A stretch of 64,000 nt of DNA from Daucus carota subsp. sativus. Taxonomy: Eukaryota; Streptophyta; Magnoliopsida; Apiales; Apiaceae. Location: NCBI RefSeq assembly GCF_001625215.2, contig NC_030387.2, positions 37,099,606-37,163,605 on the forward strand, written 5' to 3'. Positions 26,266 to 38,312 of the stretch are shown here, piece after piece; within the stretch, counting starts at the first letter, position 1; each line of letters opens with the position of its first letter. Made by a program: the position numbers and the translations under genes. Below the pieces are notes generated by a model that ran no database searches, was not told where the DNA came from, and saw nothing but the letters and a program-made list of their open reading frames with translations.

Positions 26266-26799
26266 CTGGTAAACAGGACTGGTGAAAGGCTCGAAACAAA
26301 TAGCGCAATCCAACACATCGGTATCAGCCAGAATTGCAGGACCGCGTCCACTAGTTCTCCCTCCACTCCCCGATGGCACGACGTCTTTGGAAGCAGCTTT
26401 CACCAAATTCTTCGAAGAATTGTTTACCAAAAGCGGCCTCGGAGTAACTGCCGGTCTCGGTGTCACTTCCTCTTCCTCAGACTCATCTAATTCATCAATT
26501 TCAACTTCTTCATCTTCACCTTCACTGGCGGAAGATATAAATGAATCATCGGAATCCGCCTGAGATGCCGACGCGGCGACGGTTGCAACGGCGGTTGTAG
26601 CGTTGGAGGCGGGGGTGGTGGTGGTGGCGCCTTCACGGCGGATGCCGGAGGGGCCGGCGGCGGGGGGATTACTGCTGCCGCCGTGACGGTAGAGAACGCG
26701 AGAAGGGAAAGGCATACGACGTCGTTTGGGGACCCTCAAATCTATGTCATCGGAATCCGATGAGGATGATGAATTCTCGCCGATTGTGAAACGGGGCAT
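26266..26799 (-). CDS. Duplicate first exon of SINA-like E3 ligase (exon 1a)
   Basis: An open first exon of 178 codons starting MPRFTIGENSSSS and ending in the RING half-site CAICFEPFTSPVYQ followed by a GT donor. It matches exon 1b (24794-25366) along its length, including the PKRR patch, acidic runs, and SGSGGRTSG linker. No second exon 2 lies between it and exon 1b. It is therefore either an alternative first exon that skips 1b and splices to 18568-19218, or an orphan copy. The frame is intact and both first zinc-binding Cys are kept, which argues for use. An upstream in-frame ATG at 26862 exists, but comparison with exon 1b favours 26799. Confidence 0.75.
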
Positions 26800-26950
26800 G
26801 ATGAGTGAAGTTGTGATTGTAATCTCGGCGAGATGGGGTTGTTGCGGAGAGCTCACACACACGGTTATATATTACTCGCTTCTACTTCCTTCTTTTTTTG
26901 TTTATAGAAACAAATATTTTACCCTTCTGAAATTACAAATGCGGGGTTAC

Positions 26951-29160
26951 TCGTATTGCAAAAAGATTGATTTTGTATAATTTTCTGTTTTAGCAGGTGA
27001 AGTAATTTTAATATTTGTTTGAAAGTTTAATATTTAAATTTAATAACATGACAAATCACTGTAAAATTTTTCGTGTTATCGATTTAGATTGAATGATTAT
27101 ATTTATTATTGAACGACTGAGAAAGATATAGATTATAGATTGTTCAGGAATCTGATTTTATAAACCAGACATGATGTCTCACAACATCATTAGAGTTTTG
27201 CTCAACGGTTATTAGGGTTTCGAATAACAGTCAATATTTAGATGAATGTTATCATCTTTTTTGTAAGGCAAGTTGGAACTATTTGAAACACCATATAAAA
27301 GGACATATGAGAAACTAATCGGAGAGCATCTCTTTAGGGTTAAAAATCAAATAAAGATGGAGGAGAAAGTAATGAATATGTACTTCTGAGAGAACTTCTA
27401 TTAGGTTAAAGAAATCAAGTAATGATAGAGGAGAAAGTAATAATATATATGTATATATATTATTTTCCCAGAGCGCCTGACTAGGGTTTAAAAATGAACT
27501 CTTTGAAAATGATACATGCAGTGATTATAAATACTATTAGATGAGTCGTTTCAACATGCATGAGTTCAATTAGGTTAAATGGAATTTTTGCAATGAGACA
27601 ACTACCAAACATGAATAACTAGAAAAAAATATGTCAGCATGATTACAATATTTAACGGATGATAAAAAGAAATGGTTGGAGAATCCAGTCTGTTATCTTC
27701 CCGACCTTTCTTCTGTTATCGATCTGCTGAGAAGTTTCAATTACGGGGTTCGATATTGATTGATCTTGAATTTTTTTTACTCACCAAATCAGGTCTGCAA
27801 CTTGAACTTGTTAATTTGGATTTGTTCTTGTATGTTGTAACGTTTGTTTCGTGAGAGTATGGGTGAGCAAAATAATTTGAACCCACTCTCACCAATCATT
27901 ACAAACCGTCTAAACTTAAAATTATGATTATCAAATGATTCAGATCAATTGTGATTTCATTTATGCTGAATTTGATTTTATTCAATGAGTGTTTTCTTAT
28001 TGCCGACAGAAGCTTGTGAAGATCTGTAAATGTTGATGACCAAGTTTTGGTGGAAATTTGATACTTCAAAAGATAAAGAGAATATATTGGATGTATTGGT
28101 GTAGATTGTACTTGACAAAAGCAAAAGATGGGATGGGATTTCGAAGCCTCCGTAATTTTAATATTGCAATTCTTGGAAATCAAGCCTGGAGGTTGGTAAC
28201 TTGCCCTAACAAGCTGATGAGTCATATTTTTAAAGGTATGTACTACCCCAATAGTTACTGCTAAAATCAGTTCCAATCCAAGCTACATCTAACAATAGTG
28301 TATAAAGATATGGTACTGGAAGCAGATCGCTTACGACTTTTCATATCTAGAAAAAGTGATTGAGGCGTCCAGGAATTTTTTATTAGGTTTAAGGAATCAA
28401 AATATTATGTTAAAATTTGTGTGCCGGTGTGCGAATAGAATTACTCATGAGATATAGTTGAGAATTACTCATGAGATATAGTTGTTCAATAACTCATCTC
28501 AAATAAGAGGCGGGCGATGTCTACTCATATTTTTATCCTGTTCTATGTAAAGATTTGATCTAGTAATAAAATCTTTACATTCGTGGCCAAAAACATCACT
28601 AATCCTCAGTGATCTAGAATATTATGTGATAACTTTACATGAACCTCTTATTATATGCTCATCTTATATAATTAATAAGTATTTAAATATGATCATTAAA
28701 TATAAAATAAAATTTTGAATTTCTATACTTTAATTTATTTATATAACTAAATTTTTGTGTTGAATAAAATTATTTATTTGTTAAAATTATGAATATCGAT
28801 TGACACAATACGTAAATAATATTATATATTTCCTTTCATTTCATTGTTTACGTTTACGTTTGGCACATAAGATATGATATGAATTTAAAACTTATATATT
28901 ATAAAGTCATAAAATTTCACATGCACTTCCTAGCTCTCTGGTCTCTGAATCAATTTTAAATGACCACATATTTTCTATATTGCTAATTATGAAATCACTC
29001 AAAATAATCGATGTTTAGTGTGACTAAACCGTATATCCTTAAATAAAATGTATATTTATATATTTATTTATTTAAATAATCGATTCAATTTAGCTTGATT
29101 TTTAATTTTTGATTTCAATTTCAATTCAATTATTTTCAGCTCGAATTTTACTATTTTCAC
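26951..29160. other. Spacer between SINA-like and CLPP3 genes
   Basis: About 2.2 kb. Apart from a LINE fragment near 28030-28350 it shows only AT-rich DNA, a loose duplication of an AGGTTAAA...GAGGAGAAAGTAAT block around 27340-27450, and a 24-base tandem duplication near 28438-28485. No host gene is supported. Confidence 0.5.
28030..28350 (+). mobile_element. LINE fragment (non-LTR reverse transcriptase C-terminal region)
   Basis: The plus strand encodes KFWW, then GMGFRSLRNFN, GNQAWRLVTCPNKLMS and FKGMYYPNS. This matches the stretch after the reverse transcriptase domain in plant L1-type LINEs (consensus like [23 protein letters not shown]). The reading is broken by stops and frame changes within 300 bases, and no other LINE part is next to it, so it is an old fragment. 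Confidence 0.75.
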
Positions 29161-29776
29161 TAGAGTTGTAAACGAACCGAACTGTTCGGTAAGCTCGCTC
29201 GGTTCGGTTCGTGTTCGAGTTCGGTAAGCTCGTCCGATAAGCTTACCGAACACGAGTTCGAACAACATTTTCCGTCCGATAAGCTTAACGAACCGAACCG
29301 AATTTTTAGGGTGCTCGGTTTGTGTTCGGTTCGTTAAGCTCGTGCTCGTGTTCGGTTCGTTATGCTCGTGTTCGTTCGACAATATATAAAAATATTTATA
29401 ATATTATATGTAAATATAATATATAATATTCATAATTTAGGTAATAATATTATTTTATAATTGTACATTAATTTAAAATTGATATTGTATATGTTGTAAA
29501 TATATAAATAAAATATTTGAGGTAATTTTTTTATTAAATTAATTTGAAAATAGCCTGAATATTATTTTAAAATATCCATTGTTCGCGAACTGTTCGTGTT
29601 CGGTTCGACATGTTCGTGAACAGTTCGTGTTCGGTTCGGTTCGGTTCGGTTCGTTACCGAACTCGAGTTCGGACATAAAAATTTGTTCGATAAAATTATC
29701 GAACATTGTTCAGTTCGTTAAGATTTTGTTCGAGTTCGGTAAGAGTTCGTCCGAGTTCGGTTCGTTTACGGCTCTA
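29161..29776. mobile_element. hAT-like MITE upstream of CLPP3
   Basis: A 616-base element with ends TAGAGTTGTAAACGAACCGAA and its near reverse complement, flanked by ATTTTCAC / ATATTCAC (8 bases, one mismatch). Both ends are packed with GTTCGGTTCG-type words in both directions, giving hairpin-rich arms around an AT-rich centre at 29395-29575. It ends about 220 bases before the CLPP3 start codon, so it may lie in or next to that promoter. Confidence 0.82.
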
Positions 29777-29997
29777 ATATTCACTTATCACGGCTCGGTT
29801 TGTAACCTTTTTTCGAATTTTTGCTTTCAAATCAACGTACAAGAGGGGCTGGGGCTCCAATATGATTAGCCAGCCGACCCGAATCCACCAAGCCAAACCG
29901 AACAAGATAAGCAAACGACATCGTTCCACGTGACCAAAACCCCGCAGACAGAACATATGTAACTTGCAAGTCACAAACACCAGAACCTCAAACAACA

Positions 29998-32486
29998 ATG
30001 GAGAGCGGATGCCTAACCTTCACAACCCCAGCAGCAGTTCCTTCTCTAATTCCTTCTAGAAGCTTCTGTTCCACCAAGCTCCAGCTCAGCAATCTTGCTG
30101 CTCATCATAGTTGTAGCAGTGGTCTCGAAAGACGAGCAAGAAAAACAACAAAGCCCCTTTTGAATTACTCAAGAAACAGTAGAGCTGCAAGCGCGACACT
30201 TTCGGAGAATTGGGATGTGTGTAATGAATCTTCTGCTTCTTGGATGCCGAGATTCGAGGAGCTCGATACCACCAATATGCTTCTTCGCCAGCGCATCATT
30301 TTCTTGGGCTCTCAGGTTTGTGTATGCTCAATTGGGGATGTTATGTTGTGTTTTTGAGATGGGGTTTTCGATATCGAGTAAATTGGTGATTTTGGTAAAT
30401 GGGTTTTGTGTTGATTGGATTTTTATCGAAATTTTTGTAGAAGTTTGTTGTTATTGGTAGTTTGGTACTTGTCTGATTGATTTGATTGGAATGGGGCAGG
30501 TAGATGATGTGTCGGCGGATTACATTATAAGTCAGCTGTTGTTTCTTGATGCCGAAGATCAAAAGAAGGACATCAAATTGTTCATTAATTCGCCTGGTGG
30601 TTCTGTTACAGCCGGTATATTTATGACTTGCTACTATCTCTATCTATTTGTTGCTTGTCGGGTTCTGTTATGATACAAATTGTTGTCGTTTGCAAAGTTA
30701 TTTGTGTTATACATTACATTGGATACTGGATAGTTATTGTAGAAATGATCATATGCAGAAGATTGTATGTTTTCTCTTTATTGATAGTATTGAGATTTTC
30801 ACAGCTTGCTTACCCCTTGTCCAATCTTTAGGGATTAGGAAGTTAGATGTCAAACTCTTGTAGCACTTGGATTTTTTTCTTGTGGACTCCACTAAGTTAC
30901 TCCATCCTGTTTAAATGTGAAAAATTGATGTTGATATATATAACTTTTTCCTTTGTCATTCTTTTGCTTTTGCATGCAGGAATGGGGATATACGATGCTA
31001 TGAAGTTATGCAAGGCAGATGTTTCTACCATCTGCCTGGGCCTCGCAGCATCTATGGGTGCATTTCTCCTTGCTTCTGGTACTAAAGGGAAACGGTATTG
31101 CATGCCAAATGCTAGGGTGATGATTCATCAACCACTTGGAACTTCTGGAGGAAAGGTAAGTTTCAGCATTTATTGAATTGATCGTCAATTTAAGATTTTC
31201 TCTTATTATTTCCATCTCTGTATGTTTCATGTGGACATAATTGGTACCTGCATCATGAATGCTCCGCAAGGATATACGAGTTTTTATTAGAAGTTTCAGT
31301 TATTATATATATCTTAACGCTTTCTTTTAATCCCCTCCTAATTTAATAGTGATATATGTAACATAGTACGGAAGTACTATGTTGGTTGATTGCACGTCTC
31401 TTATTTGATTCTATCAGAACTGTCGTTTGGTTATTAATGTTGCCGGAGTGACATGGAAGACAGAGGCAGGCTGCACAGAGGCGTAGGGCTGCAAAGTAGA
31501 GTGATGGATGGGTTTACTTAGACAGTAACTGTTGACTTACTAGGGACACTACTTAAGTGTGTAGATTCAGCCTATTAAAGTAAAGTGATAAAGTTAATAT
31601 CAACTACATTATACTCGCACTAGAATGCCGTATGCATATGTGAGTTATGTGTGCAATGAAATAAAATAACTCTGCAGAGTGCAACATCTATTGAAGAACA
31701 ATTACCCCTCACTACTTCGTATTCTAATTTGACTTGCACTAGGACTTTGTGGTAGCATCGAGGAAATATGTGCCTGGTTAATGAACCATACTTTGGTTGA
31801 GCAACAATGCACCTTAATTTATAAGATGACTGATTTATTGAGTAGGGAATATTGTATTATATTTTTGGAAGATGGCAAACAATATTATTATAAACATATG
31901 CTTGAAAAAATAATGTTCCCTTGTGGACAGTTTTTTTTTAAGAGTATGAAGTTTATCTCTACAAAATATATCTTATTGGTTCTACTCTGATGGAATACTT
32001 GATTACAGGCATCAGAAATGAGCATCAGAATAAGGGAAATGGCGTACCATAAGGTTAAGCTGAACAAAATATTATCAAGAGTTACTGGAAAGCCTGAATC
32101 ACAGGTTGGTCAACCGGAAATAATTCTTATGATGATTTATTTCTGTAAAAACACAGTACATAGCATGTATAATTCTAATAATGATTCATTTTCAGGTTGA
32201 AGTGGATACAGATCGTGACAATTTTATGAACCCGTGGGAAGCAGTGGAGTATGGGTTGGTGGATGCAGTTATCGATGATGGGAAGCCAGGATTAGTTGCA
32301 CCTATAGGGGATTCATTGGCTCCACCTAAAACCCGCGTGTGGGATATGTGGAAGGTCGAGGGAACAAAAAAATCCAAGAATAATCTACCGTCAGAAGAAA
32401 GAATACTGCAAAATGGACATGCAAGCAGTCAAGGGAATGATGAAAAAGGCACTGAACAGGAAGCAGAAGCACCTGCTCCTGTATGA
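29998..32486 (+). CDS. CLPP3: Plastid Clp protease proteolytic subunit 3
   Basis: Five exons: 29998-30315, 30500-30614, 30980-31155, 32009-32104 and 32196-32486, all GT-AG, giving 331 residues. Residues 1-75 are Ser/Arg-rich, like a chloroplast transit peptide. The catalytic triad is visible: Ser169 (LAASMGAF), His194 (VMIHQPLG) and Asp243 (DTDRDNF). The core block [20 protein letters not shown] and the tail [14 protein letters not shown] match what I recall of Arabidopsis CLPP3 (At1g66670) rather than CLPP4-6. The subunit joins the ClpP3-6 ring of the stromal Clp protease, which breaks down unfolded or tagged plastid proteins. The C-terminus, past WKVEGTKK, is polar and Glu/Gln-rich. Nothing is missing. 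Confidence 0.97.
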
Positions 32487-33901
32487 GGTGCCAGGTGATG
32501 TTTAGTTTTGTAACACACTTACCAGTTAGTGCAGTTACTGTGGAATGTCCAAACAGATATCCCCGGTCAACACAAAAAGGGTTCATAATTGATGATGCCA
32601 TCCAGTGGATATATACGATTTTCAAGATTCCAAAAATTCCTATTTTTCACGAGGGAATGCTCTCTGATAAATTAGTATGATGCCTGTTTCAAGATACAGT
32701 CATTTTGTGGAAAATGAATATGATTTTTAGTGTTTTTACACTTTCTTATATTTCTTCATCATTTTTCCTTGGGTTTGACACTCATATCAGTGAGTAATAT
32801 TAATGAACTGATGTTATGTTATATTATATCAGCATGTTTATGCAGCCTAAACTGATCTTTTCGGTTAAGCACCTAGACTACCAGTTGATGCATTTTGTTG
32901 TAATTCTGCATTACGATTTGTGGACAACCTGATAGCTAACAGTTGATCAATTAATACTCTAGAAAACATACAATATTATTTAAGGATCTGCCATTTTTGT
33001 AAATCAACATTCGTGATATCGAATTAAGGATTAGTGCAAATAAAAATCTGGTTGCTGTGAAGTTGCTATCAAATCCATCAAATGTTGTACATGTTTGCTG
33101 GAAGTTTCAACAGTGCTTGGTTTATTCTACTGTATATCTTCATCTGTTTTTTTTATGTACTTGGTAAAATTACTCATCCATGAAACTAACTCCTTGTTTA
33201 TTTTGTTTAGTTGGTGAAACAACTTATCCATGGAATCGTCATGCTCTTTTGTTATTCAATACGTCCTTCTCATTAGGCATATATAAAAGATCGAAAATGC
33301 AACTCTTTAGCTTGAAAAGAATTAAATGGAGTATATATATATACCAAAAAGATATCAGATTTTTGTTGAGTCTGGATTGCAGGAGCCAACTTGATGATGA
33401 AAACATAAATGTTATAAGAATAGGTATAATATGAATGTGATCCAGACTCTCTGAATTCTGATAGTACAAATCTCTTAGAGAATGGATGCATTGGGAGAAG
33501 CAGTAGCATTCTGATATTTGTATCTGTGAAGTTGCAGACTTGTGCAATTATAGTTGATGAATACAACGGCCATTTTTAGCTCTTGTAATGCTGATGCTTG
33601 TATACATTAGCATCAGGAGTATATATGTAGTAATTTTTTGGATGCACTTGTAAACTCTTGTTTTGACAGATCTGTGGTTTATGTATGATCTATGTTACCG
33701 GGCTCTCCATTTTTGTGTCTATATTCGTGTCCATCGGACATGAGATGGGTGTGAGTACGGTATTGAGTCGAATCCTTCTTGTTACGACCGGATATTTTAC
33801 TACCAATATGAATTTCTGGTCTTGTTCTAACCTGTTGGTTGAGGTTGAGGTTGAGGTTGATGAATGACTTATTTTATACTATTTTATTAATTTTATGCTT
33901 G

Positions 33902-33937
<36 letters not shown>

Positions 33938-34389
33938 TATAATTGATGTATAATGAATCAGTCTTGCGCGTGTAGTTTAAGTGCCTAAGTTCTAAGTTCT
34001 TGTATGCATGTTTAATTTCGGATTCATGTTAACAAATCCTAATTATTCTAAAATTATGATACTTATGTTCGAGTCTGATATCCATGTTCGGGTCGTGGTA
34101 AGATCTAGTTATTTTTAGGGCTTAAATTTGGTTTGTAGAAACTGAAATTGATATTTAATACTGATTAATTGAAATTATTTCAATTGGGTAACCACTTAAA
34201 AGATAAGAACAAACAAGAAATAGTACCAAACTACCAATATCCCGAGGATAACAAGTGAAAAATATGAGTGGAAGATAATAAACCAAGATTTATTCTAGTC
34301 CTCAAAATAAAAAGATATATACAACAAAAGTAATAGTCCCCTCTGGCAAGAAAATTGAAAAATAGTCCTGAATTCTGTAAAAAAGAAAA
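32487..34389. other. Spacer between CLPP3 and cupin genes
   Basis: The first 200-300 bases should be the CLPP3 3' untranslated region. The rest has no recognisable gene or transposon. It contains a (TAA)n microsatellite at 33905-33938 and, just before it, four GTTGAG units near 33837-33860. Confidence 0.5.
33905..33938. repeat. (TAA)n microsatellite
   Basis: About ten uninterrupted TAA units between two TATATA stretches. Confidence 0.9.
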
Positions 34390-34589
34390 ATGGCACTCCT
34401 CGCGAACACCACTAGTAGTCTAGTACACTCAACACTGGCCTCATCTCTATTGCCCCCATCTCAAAAACCACATCCAAACACGCCCTTATATCATTCCCTA
34501 AAACATCTCATAGTGGCAAAGTGGAGTTGAGCTACAATTCTTACAGCAGACAGAGAAGACTTGTTGTTAGAGCAGCAGAAGCAGACATC

Positions 34590-35744
34590 ATGACCACTGA
34601 GAAACTGGGTATCAAGATTACAAACAACCCACCTGAGTCGAAGCTGTCTGAACTTGGCGTCAGATCATGGCCCAAGTATGTCTCTTTTTCTCTCTGTGTA
34701 TATAATTTTCTGTATAAATGCTGTGTTCAATATCAAAGGAAATTTGCAGAAATATCTATTTCAAACTTATTTTAAAAAATACGGTCGAAATTGTTAATGA
34801 GGTTGGAACGCTCTTTGAAAACCTTAATGGTTGCACCGTATTTTCAAAAAAAGAATTTGTAACTTGGGTATTTTTGATAAAATCCCTAAATATAATACTT
34901 GAAAGTTAGATCTATGTAGTGTATTAGTGAATTGCTGGAACAAGAAGTGAAATTGGTTTCGATTTGTACTAAAATTGTAGCCCAAAATTTATTAATCGCT
35001 TATATTGTATGCATCTAGCATAAAATTTGGAAGAGATATACGTAGCTATTGTGTTTCTTGCGTGGCTTGATGCGAAGCAGATTACTTTCCCCCACATTTA
35101 CGTGATATGATAATTTGGAATCATATGGTAGTATTAATAATTAGATGAAGTAGATTTGAAATGCGATGAATTTGTACCACACAATTTGAGTGTTGGATTT
35201 TGCAGACATTTCTGTTGAATCCCACCAGACTTTTGATTAGAACAGTGTTAAATAATCAACAAATCGCACTATTATAGTGACTGTCACTCGTAGTATTCGT
35301 ACCTGAATCTATATAGTGTAGAGAGGACATATTTGTGAAACGGGAAACTGAAAATGCTGTTTTGAAATGATCAGAATTGGTTTTGTTACCCATTTACTCT
35401 TGATGGCTTGACTATTCTATGTTGTGAATGTCTTATAGCTAGAACTTAAAAAACCTAAATTGTATGCGTCAAGTACCCTGTACTTTTTAATTGGCTGGTC
35501 CGCTCTTTGATGTCTATATACTTGATTGTGAGTGACTAGGTGGGGATGTCCTCCTAGCAAATTCCCATGGACATACTCTGCAAAAGAAACATGTTATCTG
35601 CTGAAGGGGAAGGTGAAGGTTTATCCTGATGGGTCTAACGAGGCTGTTGAGTTTGGAGCTGGGGACATGGTTGTATTTCCGAAAGGAATGAGCTGCACTT
35701 GGGATGTCTCAGAAACTGTGGACAAGCACTATCTGTTTGAATAG
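34590..35744 (+). CDS. Small cupin-domain protein (DUF861/RmlC-like)
   Basis: Two exons, 34590-34675 and 35540-35744, give 96 residues starting MTTEKLGIKI. The body WGCPPSKFPWTYSAKETCYL...GKVKVYPDG...GAGDMVVFPKGMSCTWDV is the single-domain cupin found in plant pTAC18-like and related proteins; function is poorly known. The Glu of KETCYL and the FPKG turn are present. Upstream, 34419-34589 is open in the same frame and reads like a plastid leader ending RRLVVRAAEAD, but it has no ATG in that frame. A good ATG at 34391 (MALLANTTSS) is one base out of frame. So either there is a one-base indel (natural or a sequencing error in the C5 or A5 run near 34453-34467) and the true protein is plastid-targeted, or translation starts at 34590 and the product stays in the cytosol. 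Confidence 0.8.
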
Positions 35745-36719
35745 AAGTGAGATTTATGAACTAGCAAGGAGATGGGATATGGCATTAAAACTTTAGACAA
35801 ATAAGCCATCCTCCGGGATGAAGCCTATATGAATAATATTAATGTACTAGTAAATATGATGTGTAGAGCAGTGATCCACTAGTAAATATGATGAATTATG
35901 CTATTCAAGTATCGAATTATGGAGTTCATTTATGCAGTTATGCCAGTTCTTCGTTTTCATATTGCAAGTTCGCAACTAAGTATTCATATATTATGAAGGT
36001 AACAGAGCTTCAATATCTGCTCATTTTTCTTTCTGTGCTCGACATAACTACATCTCATTGAGAAACTGTGTTATTGGTGGTGTTTGTTTGCGAGAAGCAG
36101 GAGCTGCTTCTGGCTTCTGCTTTTCTTGACCCGTTTGTGTAAAGAAGTAGAAGCTGAGAATGCTAACTTCACAGCTTCTACTTCTTTTTAAAACACTTTA
36201 TCAACTTATTTATTTCTCATATCTACTCCACTTCTTTACTATAAGCAAGAAGTCACTTCTTTTAAGCTAACCTAAACGGCCCCATTGAGATCCATCCGCT
36301 CAATATTCTTTACATCTAAACATTCAAAATATTTCTTCTTCCATATAGTTCATGAGAAAAACATCTTCATGCTCCAATTTGATCATTTAGAAAAAAGTAT
36401 ATATTTTGCAGTTTCCGGAATTATCTTTGGCTAATAACATCATGGTAATGGTTCAAAAAAAAATCGATCACAAGTAACATAATTTCAGTGGGAAAAAGAC
36501 CGGTGGATGGTAAAAATTCCAGGATGAGTGATTTTTTTGTCGAAAAGCACCGGAGTCCCCTTGTATTTTCATCAAAATTAGGGTTATTGTCTTTTAGCTG
36601 AAAAAACTGAAAGACCGGTGGATGGTAAAAATTCCAAGATAAGTGAATTTTTTGCTGAAAGGCCCCGGAACCCTCCCTTAAATTCATCAAAATTTAGATT
36701 ATTGTCTTCCAACATAGTA
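35745..36719. other. Spacer with MITE-like and tandem repeats
   Basis: It contains the cupin 3' end, a possible hAT-type MITE around 36070-36290 (ends near TGTTTGCGAGAAG and AACCTAAACGGCCCC, with AGAAGC/GCTTCT words in both directions) and a 115-base tandem duplication at 36498-36712. No gene. Confidence 0.45.
36498..36712. repeat. 115-base tandem duplication
   Basis: Two units starting GACCGGTGGATGGTAAAAAT, 115 bases apart, about 80-85 percent alike by eye. On the minus strand they make a repeated 35-residue open frame, which I do not regard as a gene. Confidence 0.8.
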
Positions 36720-37000
36720 CTCCCTCCGTCCCTCCCATTTCTTATCGAATGGGTTGGGCACGGAGGTTAAAAAATATGAATAAAGTAGTTGAAAAGAGAA
36801 AGAAAAGTGGGTGAAGTGGTGGGACCCACTGATTTTTAATGTATAAAAAGGAGATAGTGGAGTAAAAGTAGTGTGAAATGGAAAGAAAAGTGGAGAAGTG
36901 GTGGGACCCATTGACCTTATTTGGTAAGTTTTGAAATGTAAAGAATTGGATGGGACACCCCAAAAAGGAAAGTGTAAAGAAATGGAAGGGACGGAGAGAG
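36720..37000. mobile_element. Stowaway MITE
   Basis: A 281-base element with ends CTCCCTCCGTCCC and GGGACGGAGAGAG flanked by TA. The interior has GGTGGGACCCA words shared with the element nested at 46069-46372. Confidence 0.93.
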
Positions 37001-38312
37001 TAATAAACTGCTGATAATACACTACACCGGACCCATAATATCAATCACAAACCCTTAGAAAACCAAAAAGTAACAGAATGTAGTGGAGGGTATGCATTCA
37101 AAGGATCACGGGGTAGAATCTGGAGAGTGACCAAACTAAAGGAACACAAACAGTGTCACACCAAAGAGTGCTTATTTTCAAGGAACTCATTATTTGAAAG
37201 AGACTCGTCAATCACCACTTGATCATTCTTTCACTCTGATGATTCATCCGGCTCTCGGATGATTCACCGCCCAAAGTTTTTTATCTGAATTTTCGAATGA
37301 TAAAAAAATTACAGCCATTACGACTTGAAAATTTTATCAACAAAAACTCGTATTTCAACACAAACCCGACATACCTAACCAACCGGGAAAATGAACTTCT
37401 AAGACCAAAAAAAAGTAATACCGGAGCAGTAGTAATGTACTTGTCTTGGCAAGAAGGATACCAAAACCCCACACTCAATCTCTTGCTTCATTCCAAACTC
37501 TATGGTTATAATTATAGAAAACCCACATTGTAAGAATCAGTTGATAATGTTTGTGGTTTTAGTTTTCTTTGCTTAAGGCATCCCATTGTAGTATAATTAG
37601 CATTGCAAGCTTTCTATTTCTTTCTCAACTTTAATGCCTTTGTTAATAAATTTTTTGAAGGTGGCAACTTTTTATATAGCTATCCTTTGTGATAATAATT
37701 TTTCTGAAAATTTGATCTCATTGTGCTTTTCCAAGAATTGTATCTTTCTTCTTTTTACTCTATCTGATTCTTTTCTGCTTATATTTTTTTTTTCTGGGAA
37801 TTGTTATGTGAACCTTTTCTTCCACAATAAATTTTTTATTACAGATGATTAAAGCACTTTCCTTTTCTTAGAAATAAAGGTGCCCTTCACTTTCTACAAG
37901 TCTTTTAGGCTTACAAGTTTCTCATTTTTGGATCTTCAATTCTCTTTTTCTTTTAATGCTCCACTTTCTGATTCACCCCTTGATTTCACACTGTGCTTTT
38001 AAGAAATGGCATGCCCTCTTCATTATGAATTTGCTTTACCATACAACTCCCTTTCTTTCTTATCATACTTTAAATCATCTTACTTGTTGCAGATCAACCA
38101 ACCATATAATTCATTTGGAAAATGACATAAATTTGTTAATTTTTTTTAATAATGAGTTTAAATTGTTCATGCTGCAGGTGACTACTATTAAGATTTCATT
38201 TCAGACATCCCTGTGAAGAGTTACAACTTACTGCATGGACCAACAGCACTGTATGTGTCACTAAACTCATAATTCAATATATTTAAAAGTAATATGGTAT
38301 GATGTATAGAGG
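37001..38312. other. Upstream region of the RING-CH gene
   Basis: Pyrimidine-rich stretches from 37540 to 38210 look like a leader with introns, suiting a long 5' untranslated region, but exon borders cannot be set. No other gene is seen. Confidence 0.4.

Larger units (their letters stand above)
24185..26950. repeat. Tandem segmental duplication carrying SINA exon 1
   Basis: Two adjacent units, about 24185-25516 and 25575-26950, share the intron start, exon 1 and promoter of the SINA-like gene. Shared words include GACTACTTAACTAGCATAAA downstream of each exon and AATTACAAATG(T/C)GGGGTTA upstream. Several small indels and many substitutions separate the units, so the event is not very recent. 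Confidence 0.88.

Noticed and set aside
36421-36690. Minus-strand frame with two similar halves
   Set aside because: It reflects the 115-base tandem duplication; no start context or known domain.
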